NCBI RefSeq assembly: GCF_024436375.1
Contig: NZ_JAFMZM010000004.1
Location: 682,001 to 746,000, forward strand
DNA: 64,000 bases
Direction: 5' to 3'
Origin: Nocardioides astragali
GTDB lineage: Bacteria > Actinomycetota > Actinomycetes > Propionibacteriales > Nocardioidaceae
Positions 52,907-60,244 of this stretch are shown piece by piece. The translations under genes and the position numbers were made by a program. Positions within the stretch are counted from its first letter, which is position 1; every line of letters starts with the position of its first letter. Under the pieces are notes generated by a model. The model saw only the letters and a program-made list of their open reading frames with translations. It did not search any database and was not told the DNA's origin.

Positions 52907-54058
52907 ATGACCTCGAACAGCACCGCCAACCAGTCCCAGAACCCGACCCACGCCGACCTCACGCTCCGGCCCTTCACGGTAGCGGTCGCGCAGACCGAGA
53001 TCGATGACCTCGCCGATCGCCTCGCCCGGACCCGTTTCGCCGCGGAGCCCGCCACGTCGACGCACGCCCAGGACGGCGCCCACGACTGGAGCGCCGGCGC
53101 TCCAGTCTCCTACCTGCGCGAGATGGTCGCGCACTGGCGCGACGCCTTTGACTGGCGCGCGCAGGAGGCGCGGATGAACGAGCTCCCCCAGTTCCTGACC
53201 GAGATCGACGGGCAGACCATCCACCTCGTGCACGTGCGATCCGCCAACGAGGACGCGACCCCGTTGCTGCTGTTGCACAGCTACCCGGGGTCGTTCGTCG
53301 ACTTCCTCGACCTGGTTCCCGAGCTCACCTCGGACTTCCACCTCGTGATCCCCACCATCCCGGGGGTCGGCTTCAGCCAGCCACTCACCGACGGTGCGTG
53401 GGACGCGCCCCGGATCGCGCGGACCTGGGACCGGCTCATGCGCGGGCTCGGCTACACCTCCTACGGCGCGCACGGCTCCGACCACGGTGCCCTCGTCTCC
53501 CGCGAGCTCGCCATGCTGGCGCCAGAGGGCTTCCTCGGCGCGCACGTCCTGCAGCTGTTCTCCTTCCCGTCCGGCGACCCGGCCGAGTTCGAGAAGATGA
53601 CGCCGTCCGACTACGCCGCGCTCGAGTTCGCGGGCTGGTTCCAGACCGTCAACGGCTTCGCCGCGATGAACGCCTCCCGGCCGCAGACCATCGCCGCTGC
53701 CCTCAGCGACTCACCCGTGGGCCAGCTCGCCTACGACGAGCTCTTCGAGAACTTCGGCAACGGGACGGCGACGCTGACCCGCGACCAGGTCCTCACCCAC
53801 GTCAGCCTCTACTGGTTCACCAACAGCAGCGCCGGGGCGGCCCGGGTCTACCACGCCGACCGGGATCTCGAGGCCCGCGTCAACGAGGGACGGATCGGCG
53901 TCGCGGTGTTCGCCGACGACTTCCGGTCGATGCGTCCCTTCGCCGAGCGCGACAACACCGACATCGTGTCCTGGACCGAGCACCCCGCCGGTGGGCACTA
54001 CGCGTCGATGGAGGTGCCCGCCGAGCTCGCCGCGGCGATCCGCGGGTTCTACTCATGA
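52907..54058 (+). CDS. epoxide hydrolase
   Basis: 383 residues. The N-terminal EHN domain (R-P-F-T-V-A-V and E-I-D-D-L-A-D-R-L-A-R-T-R-F) and the alpha/beta hydrolase core with H-S-Y-P-G-S oxyanion region and the nucleophile aspartate in G-S-D-H-G are typical of microsomal-type epoxide hydrolases. The late G-G-H-Y-A carries the catalytic histidine. It opens epoxides to diols through an ester intermediate; natural substrates are unknown. A leaderless start at 52907 is fixed by TACCGT. It is probably repressed by the adjacent WYL regulator. Confidence 0.9.
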   Translation: MTSNSTANQSQNPTHADLTLRPFTVAVAQTEIDDLADRLARTRFAAEPATSTHAQDGAHDWSAGAPVSYLREMVAHWRDAFDWRAQEARMNELPQFLTEIDGQTIHLVHVRSANEDATPLLLLHSYPGSFVDFLDLVPELTSDFHLVIPTIPGVGFSQPLTDGAWDAPRIARTWDRLMRGLGYTSYGAHGSDHGALVSRELAMLAPEGFLGAHVLQLFSFPSGDPAEFEKMTPSDYAALEFAGWFQTVNGFAAMNASRPQTIAAALSDSPVGQLAYDELFENFGNGTATLTRDQVLTHVSLYWFTNSSAGAARVYHADRDLEARVNEGRIGVAVFADDFRSMRPFAERDNTDIVSWTEHPAGGHYASMEVPAELAAAIRGFYS

Positions 54059-54091
54059 GCTGAGCCGGCGACCGGCTAGCCTCGCTCGTCA

Positions 54092-54358
54092 ATGATCCTC
54101 ATCGATCCACCTGCCGTGGCCAGGTGGGACCGGCTCTGGTCCCACCTGGCCAGCGACACGTCGTACGCCGAGGCGCACGAGTTCGCGGCCGCGCACGGCG
54201 TCCCGGCGCGCGGCTGGGACCGCGACCACTACGACGTGCCCGAGGAGGCGTACGACGCGCTGGTGGCGGCGGGTGCGGTCCCCGTGTCGTCCCGCGAGCT
54301 GGTCGCCGCTCTCCGCGCGGCGGGGCTGCGCCGCCCCAAGCCCATGCTCCGGAGCTAG
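54092..54358 (+). CDS. DUF4031 domain protein
   Basis: 88 residues consisting of a DUF4031 domain: I-L-I-D-P-P at the start, L-W-S-H-L-A-S-D-T-S, and D-R-D-H-Y-D-V-P-E. The conserved His, Asp and Tyr residues suggest an enzyme or metal site, but no function is established. TAGCCT lies nine bases before the ATG, so it has its own promoter despite the short gap to the epoxide hydrolase gene. Its end almost touches the -10 element of the sensor kinase gene. Confidence 0.88.
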   Translation: MILIDPPAVARWDRLWSHLASDTSYAEAHEFAAAHGVPARGWDRDHYDVPEEAYDALVAAGAVPVSSRELVAALRAAGLRRPKPMLRS

Positions 54359-54379
54359 GTCTGCCCTAGGGTGGCCGAC

Positions 54380-55453
54380 GTGTCCGGGGAGAGCGGGAAG
54401 GTCGGCAGCACTCGCAGCCGAGTGCGCTCGCTCGCCGACTTCTACCCCGACGGGGTCCTCGGGGCGACCCGCGACGGTGTCGTCACCATCCTCAACACAC
54501 AGGGTGCCGCCCTCCTGGGCGTCGACTCCGAGCAGGCTCGTGGTCTCCCGCTGGCCGAGGTGCTCAAGCTCCTCGACCAGGACGGCCGGACCTGGCTCGA
54601 GGTCAACCGTCCGTTCGAGAGCATCTCCATCGTCCGCGCGGTGCCCGAGCAGTCGTGGCTCAACGCCTCTGGTGAGGAGGTCCTCACCACTGCCCGCCTG
54701 GTCCGCGACGAGCCCCTCGGGCAGGTCGTCGGCATCGCCGTCGGCCTGCGCAGTGGCCGGGGGAGGGCGCTGCTCGACCGCGAGCGTTCCGACCTCGTCG
54801 CCACCGTCGCGCACGAGCTCCGGTCCCCGCTCACCGGCGTCAAGGGATTCGTGCAGGCGCTGCTCAACCGCTGGGACAAGCTCAGCGACGACCAGCGCAA
54901 GCTCATGCTCACCACTGTCAACGCCGACGCCGACCGCCTGGCGCGCCTCATCGCCGAGCTCCTCGACGTGGCCCGGATCGACACCGGGCGGCTGCAGCTC
55001 TACCCACGCGAGTCGTCCGCCGAGCTGCTGGTCGGGCGGGTCGTGGCCTCCATCGAGGCGGGCACGGCGCGCAGCGTCTCCTTCGAGGTCGAGGACGACC
55101 TGCCCGAGATCTTCGCCGACCCCGACAAGTTCACGCAGGTCGTGACCAACCTCGTGGAGAACGCGATCCGCCACGGACAGGGGCAGGTGACCGTCCGCCT
55201 GGCGTCGCTGCCGAGCCTGCCAGGCGTCCGCATCACGGTCGACGACGAGGGCGACGGCATCCCCGTCGAGCTCCGCCGACGGGTGTTCACCAAGTTCTGG
55301 ACCACCGGCGAGTCCGGCGGCAGCGGGCTGGGCATGTACATCGTCGGCGGCCTCTCCCGCGCCCACGGTGGAACCGTCACCATCGAGGACGCACCGGGCG
55401 GTGGCGCCCGGGTGATGGTCGACTGGCCCAGCGGCGACCTGCGTCCGGAGTAG
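54380..55453 (+). CDS. cytoplasmic PAS-containing sensor histidine kinase
   Basis: 357 residues. A PAS-like domain (about residues 15-125) is followed by the dimerisation domain with the phosphorylated H145 in V-A-H-E-L-R-S-P and a HATPase domain with N-L-V-E-N-A-I-R-H and G-S-G-L-G-M-Y. There is no membrane helix, so it senses an internal signal or binds a membrane partner. TAGGGT seven bases before the GTG at 54380 defines the start. The response regulator gene follows after 99 bases, with three tandem repeats in between, and has its own promoter. Confidence 0.92.
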   Translation: MSGESGKVGSTRSRVRSLADFYPDGVLGATRDGVVTILNTQGAALLGVDSEQARGLPLAEVLKLLDQDGRTWLEVNRPFESISIVRAVPEQSWLNASGEEVLTTARLVRDEPLGQVVGIAVGLRSGRGRALLDRERSDLVATVAHELRSPLTGVKGFVQALLNRWDKLSDDQRKLMLTTVNADADRLARLIAELLDVARIDTGRLQLYPRESSAELLVGRVVASIEAGTARSVSFEVEDDLPEIFADPDKFTQVVTNLVENAIRHGQGQVTVRLASLPSLPGVRITVDDEGDGIPVELRRRVFTKFWTTGESGGSGLGMYIVGGLSRAHGGTVTIEDAPGGGARVMVDWPSGDLRPE

Positions 55454-55462
55454 CGCGCAGGA

Positions 55463-55498
55463 CGACCTGCACGCCGACCTGCACCCCGACCTGCACAG
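55463..55498. repeat. three 12-base tandem repeats upstream of the response regulator gene
   Basis: CGACCTGCAC plus two variable bases (GC, CC, AG) is repeated three times without gaps. The units lie 43-78 bases before the -10 element TAGGGT (55541-55546) of the response regulator gene. Spacing of 12 bases places them on roughly the same helix face, as expected for a tandem-binding OmpR-type regulator. Confidence 0.6.
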
Positions 55499-55552
55499 AA
55501 CCTTCACGAGTCACGCCCACCTCCTGCGCCTCCGCACTCCTAGGGTCGTGCC

Positions 55553-56251
55553 ATGACATCGCGGACGGCCCTGGTGGTCGAGGACGAGCGCACGATCAAC
55601 GACGCGCTCGCCCAGCGGCTGCGCGCCGAGGGCTATACGGTCGAGCAGGCCTTCGACGGTCCCAGCGCCGTCGAGCTGGCCCGTTCCCTCCGACCCGACG
55701 TGGTCCTGCTCGATGTGATGCTGCCCGGGTTCGACGGGCTGGAGGTCTGCCGGCGCATCCAGGCCGACCGCCCGGTGCCGGTGCTCATGCTGACGGCCCG
55801 CGATGACGAGGCGGACGTGCTGGTCGGGCTCGGCGTGGGCGCCGACGACTACCTCACCAAGCCGTTCTCGATGCGTGAGGTGGTCGCGCGTGTCGCTGCC
55901 CTGCTGCGCCGCGTCGAGCGTGCCGCCGCGCTCGCCGACGAGCGACCGGCCGTCATCCGTGTGGGTGGGGTGAGCATCGACCCCGGCGCCCGGCGTACGA
56001 CCGTGGCGGACGAGGCGGTGCACCTGACCCCGACCGAGTTCGACCTGCTCCTGTCCCTTGCCCGGGAGGCCGGCCAGGTGCTGACCCGGGAGCGGCTGCT
56101 GCGCGAGGTGTGGGACTGGGGCGACTCGTGGGGGAGCGCCAGCGCCGCGCGCACCGTCGACAGCCACGTGAAGGCGTTGCGCAGCAAGGTCGGCGCCGCC
56201 CGCATCAGGACGGTGCACGGCGTCGGGTACGCGCTGGAGGACCTGCCGTGA
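55553..56251 (+). CDS. OmpR-family response regulator
   Basis: 232 residues. The receiver domain has E-D-E at positions 10-12, the phosphorylated D54 in L-L-D-V-M-L-P and K at about 105 (L-T-K-P-F). The C-terminal winged helix has T-P-T-E-F-D-L-L and V-D-S-H-V-K-A-L-R. It lies between two sensor kinase genes, so either or both may phosphorylate it. TAGGGT six bases before the ATG gives a leaderless start. Upstream tandem repeats may be its own binding sites. Confidence 0.95.
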   Translation: MTSRTALVVEDERTINDALAQRLRAEGYTVEQAFDGPSAVELARSLRPDVVLLDVMLPGFDGLEVCRRIQADRPVPVLMLTARDDEADVLVGLGVGADDYLTKPFSMREVVARVAALLRRVERAAALADERPAVIRVGGVSIDPGARRTTVADEAVHLTPTEFDLLLSLAREAGQVLTRERLLREVWDWGDSWGSASAARTVDSHVKALRSKVGAARIRTVHGVGYALEDLP

Positions 56252-56303
56252 ACCTCCTCCGAGAGACGTCCTCCCTGCGCCCGTACGTCCTCGGGGGCCG
56301 CGA

Positions 56304-58961
56304 ATGAGCGCGCCGCTCGAGGCGGTGTCGAGCCTCAAGGTCAAGCTCGGCCTGCTGGTCGCGGCGTCTGTCGTGACCGCCGTGCTGCTGACCCTGCTCG
56401 GCTCCGCCGCCGACGTCTCGTCCCTGCTCGTGCTGCCGGTGAGCGTGGCTCTGGCGCTCGGTGTGACCCAGCTGCTGGCGGCGGGGATGGTCGAACCCCT
56501 GCGCCGGATGACGGAGGTGTCGCGTGCCATGGCTCGCGGCGACTACACCGGACGCGTGCGCACGACGGCCACCGACGAGGTCGGCCAGCTCGCGGCGGCC
56601 TTCAACCGGATGGCCGAGGACCTCGCCACTGTCGACCGTGAGCGGCGCGACCTGATCGCCACGGTCTCGCACGAGCTGCGCACCCCGCTGACCGCGATGA
56701 CCGCGCTCCTGGAGAACCTCGCCGACGGGGTGGTCACCCCGGACTCCGAGCACCTCGGTGCAGCGCTCGACCAGGCCCAGCGGCTCGCGCGGCTCGTCGA
56801 CGACCTGCTCCAGCTCTCCCGTCTGGAGGCCGGCGTGGTGGACCTCGACCGCCAGGACCTCCGGCTGCGCCCGCTGGTCGAGGAGTCCGTGACGCAGGTG
56901 ACGTCGGCCGGGCGGCCCGGGACCTTCCAGGTCTCGCTCCCCGACGACGTGGTCGTGGCGGGCGACCCCGCACGGCTGCAGCAGCTGCTCGTCAACGTGC
57001 TCGACAACGCGGGACGACACGCGCCCGCGGACACCCCGGTCCTGGTCACCGGCGGTGCCGAGGACGAGGTGTGGTGGCTCGAGGTGACCGATGACGGCGG
57101 GGGAGTGGCCCCCGAGGACCGCGACCGCGTCTTCGAGCGCTTCGGGACCGACGGTGCCGGCGGCACCGGGCTCGGGCTGGCGGTCGCCCGCTGGGTGGCC
57201 CAGCTCCATGGCGGCACGCTCCGCTTCCTCGACCCCCCGGCGGGTCGCGGCGCACGGCTGCGACTCGAGGTGCCCGCCGCTGCGACCCGGACCCAGCCGG
57301 CCGACGCCTTCCACGCGCCGGCGACGAGCGCATCCCCCACACCTTCCCCAGTCCTGGACACCCCCCCGGAGACCAGCATGGAGACCAGCATGGCCACGAC
57401 AGCTCCGCCTCCCGCCCGGCCGTCCGACGCACCGGCGCGTCCCCAGCCCGCGCTCGACGGGCTGTTCGGGCGCTTCTGGCCCGAGCCCGCGCTGCCCTCC
57501 GGCCTGCCGACCGTGGTCGCTGCTGCGGTCGCCGGACTGGTCGCCGGCTTCGCCCTGTCGTTCACCGCGGTCGGCATCACCTGGACCCTGGTGGCCCTCG
57601 CCTGCGGGGCCGCGGCGCTCCTCACGGCCAGGCGCCGACGTGAGCCGTGGACCCTCGCCTGCACCGGCCTGGCCGTCCTGCTCGTGCTTCCGATGACCCT
57701 GCTCGACGCCTGGTGGATCCAGATGCTCGGTCTGCTCGCGGCCACGGCCGTGTTCCTGTGCGGCGTCACTGGTGCGCGCACGATGCCGGGCATCGTGCTC
57801 TCCGGCCTGGCGTGGCCGCTGGCCTCGCTGCGCGGCCTGCCGTGGTTCGGGCGCTCCCTGCGCATCGCCGGCACGGGGACGCGTACGCCAGCACTGGTGC
57901 GCACCCTCGTGTGGTCGCTGCTCGGGCTCGGCGTCTTCGGCACCATCTTTGCGAGTGCCAACCCGGTGTTCGGCTCGTGGGTCGACCAGCTCGTGCCCAA
58001 CCTGACGTTCAACGACCTCGTCGGCCGAGCCTTCCTCGCGTGCTTCGTCTTCGCCGCGACCCTCGCCGCGGCGTACCTCGCCCACAACCCCGCCGACGTG
58101 GAGACGATGGGCGACCGTCGCCCGGCTCCGCTCGCCAACCGGTTCGAGTGGCTCGTGCCGGTCCTGGTCGTCGACGCCGTGTTCCTGGCCTTCATCGCCG
58201 CCCAGGCCCGCGCGTTGATCGGCGGACGCGACTACATCGAACAGACCACCGGCCTGACCTACGCCGACTTCGTGCACCAGGGGTTCGGGCAGCTGACCCT
58301 GGCCACCGCGCTCACCGTGCTGGTCGTCTGGGTCGCGTCCCGACGCGCCGGCGACGCCTCCGAGGACCGTCGCTGGCTGTTCGGGTCCGTGGGCCTGCTG
58401 TGCGTGCTCACCCTGCTCGTCGTCGCCTCCGCGCTGCGCGGCATGAGCGTCTACCAGGACGCGTACGGCTTCACCACGCTGCGCCTGTTCGTCGACGTGT
58501 TCGAGGGCTGGCTCGGCTTCGTGGTGCTGGCGATCATGGTGGCGGGGGCGCTCGGTCGCGGCCGGTGGCTGCCGCGCATCGCGCTCGTGTCCGGCGCGGT
58601 CGCCCTCGTCGGGATCGCCGCGATCAATCCAGAAGCCTGGGTGGCCGAGCGCAACCTCGACCGCTACGACGCGACCGGCAGCCTCGACCTGCGCTACCTC
58701 GAGACCCTGTCCGCCGACGCCGCCCCCGTCATCGCCGCGCGTCTGCCAAAGGACGTCGCCGGCTGTGTCCTGCGCACGTTGACCTACAACTCGCTGCGCC
58801 CCGAGGCGGTCGAGGACGCGCGGGCATGGAACCTGGGCCGCGTGCGCGGAGAGGACGCACTTCGGACGCTGGGGCTGATCCCGTCCCGGACGGCGTACGA
58901 GGCGGAGGCGGCACAGCCGGCCGACGAATGCGCTGGCGTGCGGGCCGACTTCGCGGAGTAG
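56304..58961 (+). CDS. sensor histidine kinase fused to a DUF4153/DUF4173-like membrane domain
   Basis: 885 residues. The first part has two membrane helices (about 15-33 and 38-60), a HAMP domain (60-112), phosphorylated H123 in V-S-H-E-L-R-T-P, and a HATPase domain with N-V-L-D-N-A and G-T-G-L-G-L to about 325. A Pro/Thr/Ser-rich linker (326-390) leads to a second membrane part with about ten helices (395-790). The protein ends in a soluble tail with two cysteines. The second part resembles DUF4153/DUF4173 proteins, which usually stand alone. The linker DNA contains C7 and two in-frame ATGs, so a shorter product starting at 57378 or 57390 is possible. Confidence 0.85.
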   Translation: MSAPLEAVSSLKVKLGLLVAASVVTAVLLTLLGSAADVSSLLVLPVSVALALGVTQLLAAGMVEPLRRMTEVSRAMARGDYTGRVRTTATDEVGQLAAAFNRMAEDLATVDRERRDLIATVSHELRTPLTAMTALLENLADGVVTPDSEHLGAALDQAQRLARLVDDLLQLSRLEAGVVDLDRQDLRLRPLVEESVTQVTSAGRPGTFQVSLPDDVVVAGDPARLQQLLVNVLDNAGRHAPADTPVLVTGGAEDEVWWLEVTDDGGGVAPEDRDRVFERFGTDGAGGTGLGLAVARWVAQLHGGTLRFLDPPAGRGARLRLEVPAAATRTQPADAFHAPATSASPTPSPVLDTPPETSMETSMATTAPPPARPSDAPARPQPALDGLFGRFWPEPALPSGLPTVVAAAVAGLVAGFALSFTAVGITWTLVALACGAAALLTARRRREPWTLACTGLAVLLVLPMTLLDAWWIQMLGLLAATAVFLCGVTGARTMPGIVLSGLAWPLASLRGLPWFGRSLRIAGTGTRTPALVRTLVWSLLGLGVFGTIFASANPVFGSWVDQLVPNLTFNDLVGRAFLACFVFAATLAAAYLAHNPADVETMGDRRPAPLANRFEWLVPVLVVDAVFLAFIAAQARALIGGRDYIEQTTGLTYADFVHQGFGQLTLATALTVLVVWVASRRAGDASEDRRWLFGSVGLLCVLTLLVVASALRGMSVYQDAYGFTTLRLFVDVFEGWLGFVVLAIMVAGALGRGRWLPRIALVSGAVALVGIAAINPEAWVAERNLDRYDATGSLDLRYLETLSADAAPVIAARLPKDVAGCVLRTLTYNSLRPEAVEDARAWNLGRVRGEDALRTLGLIPSRTAYEAEAAQPADECAGVRADFAE

Positions 58962-59060
58962 CATAGGTCCCGTGGACACGAGCTTGCGATTTCTGCGCCC
59001 CGGACCTGGTCCGTCGGGCAGCTGACGTCACCGGGTCCGGGGAGTCCCCGTCCGACCCGA
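58959..59060 (+). promoter_or_regulatory. pheST leader region with competing RNA stems
   Basis: TAGCAT (58959-58964) is a -10 element seven bases before the GTG of a 17-codon leader ORF. CCCCGGACCTG (58998-59008) can pair with CGGGTCCGGGG (59032-59042; one G-U). The latter can instead form a hairpin with 59046-59059 (11 pairs, three-base bulge). The two structures exclude each other, as in attenuators. Confidence 0.6.
58972..59025 (+). CDS. candidate pheST leader peptide (17 aa)
   Basis: Reads V-D-T-S-L-R-F-L-R-P-G-P-G-P-S-G-S-stop. The GTG lies seven bases after TAGCAT, so it would be translated from the 5' end of the mRNA. It has one Phe codon, TTT, which is a rare codon in such GC-rich DNA, next to the equally rare TTG. 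The stop is 91 bases before pheS. A leader peptide that senses charged tRNA-Phe is known from enterobacterial pheST; here it is inferred from position, codon choice and the alternative stems that begin just after the Phe codon. Confidence 0.5.
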   Translation: MDTSLRFLRPGPGPSGS

Positions 59061-59116
59061 AGCTCATCCACTTCTAGACTCTGCGGCCAACTGCTGTCGC
59101 CGCGCGAAAGGGAGCC

Positions 59117-60229
59117 ATGTCCGGCCCCAACACCGACTACGACCCTGTCGAAGTGACCCCGCTCAAGGCCGACCAGGTCGAGGAGATGCGCGAGGCGGCA
59201 CTGGCCGCTGTCGCCGCTGCCGCCGACCTCGACGCCCTCAAGCAGGTCCGGCTCGACCACGCCGGGGACCGCTCCCCGCTGGCGCTCGCCAACCGGGAAA
59301 TCGGCGCCCTTCCACCGCAGGCACGCAAGGAGGCCGGCCAGCGCGTCGGCCAGGCCCGCGGAGCGATCAACCAGGCCATCGCGGCGCGCGAGGCCGTGCT
59401 CGAGGCCGAGCACGAGGAGCGCATGCTCGTCGAGGAGACCGTCGACGTCTCCCTCCCGACGACGCGGCGCCGGCGCGGTGGGCGGCACCCGCTGACGCTG
59501 CAGTCCGACCTCATCGCCGACCTCTTCGTCGCCATGGGCTATGAGGTGGCCGAGGGTCCGGTCGTCGAGGCCGAGTGGCTCAACTTCGACGCGCTCAACC
59601 TCGGCCCCGACCACCCCGCGCGCACGCTTCAGGACACGTTCTGGGCCGAGCCGCCCGAGCATCACATCGTGCTGCGCACCCAGACCTCGCCGGTCCAGGC
59701 CCGCACCATGCTGACCCGCAAGCCGCCGATCTACGTCGTCTGCCCGGGCCGGGTGTTCCGCACCGACGAGTACGACGCCACCCACTCGCCGATGTTCCAC
59801 CAGGTCGAGGGGCTCGTGGTCGACGAGGGCATCACCATGGCCCACCTCAAGGGCACGCTCGACCACTTCGCCTCCCAGCTCTTCGGCGACGGCATCACGA
59901 CCCGGTTCCGTCCGTCGTTCTTCCCCTTCACCGAGCCCTCCGCCGAGGTCGACGTGCGCTGCTTCGTGTGCCGCGGCACGGGTATGGACGAGGAGGGCGC
60001 CCAGTCCTGCCGCACCTGCCGCGGTGAGGGCTGGATCGAGTGGGGCGGGTGCGGTGTGGTCAACCCGCGCGTGCTCATCGCGTGCGGCGTCGACCCCGAC
60101 GTCTACAGCGGCTTCGCCTTCGGCATGGGCATCGACCGGTCGTTCATGTTCCGCCACGACCTGGAGGACCTGCGTCCGCTCTTCGAGGGCGACGTCCGGT
60201 TCAGCAGCGCGTTCGGCACCGAGATCTGA
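59117..60229 (+). CDS. pheS: phenylalanyl-tRNA synthetase alpha subunit
   Basis: 370 residues. The N-terminal coiled-coil arm (about 15-105) binds tRNA-Phe. The class II catalytic core follows: motif 2 in F-R-P-S-F-F-P-F-T-E-P-S and motif 3 in G-M-G-I-D-R. A C-x-x-C pair (V-C-R-G, C-R-T-C-R) in the core is also seen in relatives. It charges tRNA-Phe as an alpha2-beta2 tetramer with PheT. AAAGGGAG precedes the ATG. pheT follows after 15 bases with its own GAGGGGAGAA site. Confidence 0.97.
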   Translation: MSGPNTDYDPVEVTPLKADQVEEMREAALAAVAAAADLDALKQVRLDHAGDRSPLALANREIGALPPQARKEAGQRVGQARGAINQAIAAREAVLEAEHEERMLVEETVDVSLPTTRRRRGGRHPLTLQSDLIADLFVAMGYEVAEGPVVEAEWLNFDALNLGPDHPARTLQDTFWAEPPEHHIVLRTQTSPVQARTMLTRKPPIYVVCPGRVFRTDEYDATHSPMFHQVEGLVVDEGITMAHLKGTLDHFASQLFGDGITTRFRPSFFPFTEPSAEVDVRCFVCRGTGMDEEGAQSCRTCRGEGWIEWGGCGVVNPRVLIACGVDPDVYSGFAFGMGIDRSFMFRHDLEDLRPLFEGDVRFSSAFGTEI

Positions 60230-60244
60230 GAGGGGAGAACTGAC

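Noticed and set aside
55463..55498. CRISPR array
   Set aside because: Units are 12 bases, contiguous and without spacers; no cas gene is in the window.
56205..58979. Open frame of 924 codons antisense to the kinase fusion
   Set aside because: Low-complexity His/Gly/Gln/Arg translation typical of an antisense shadow; no start signals.
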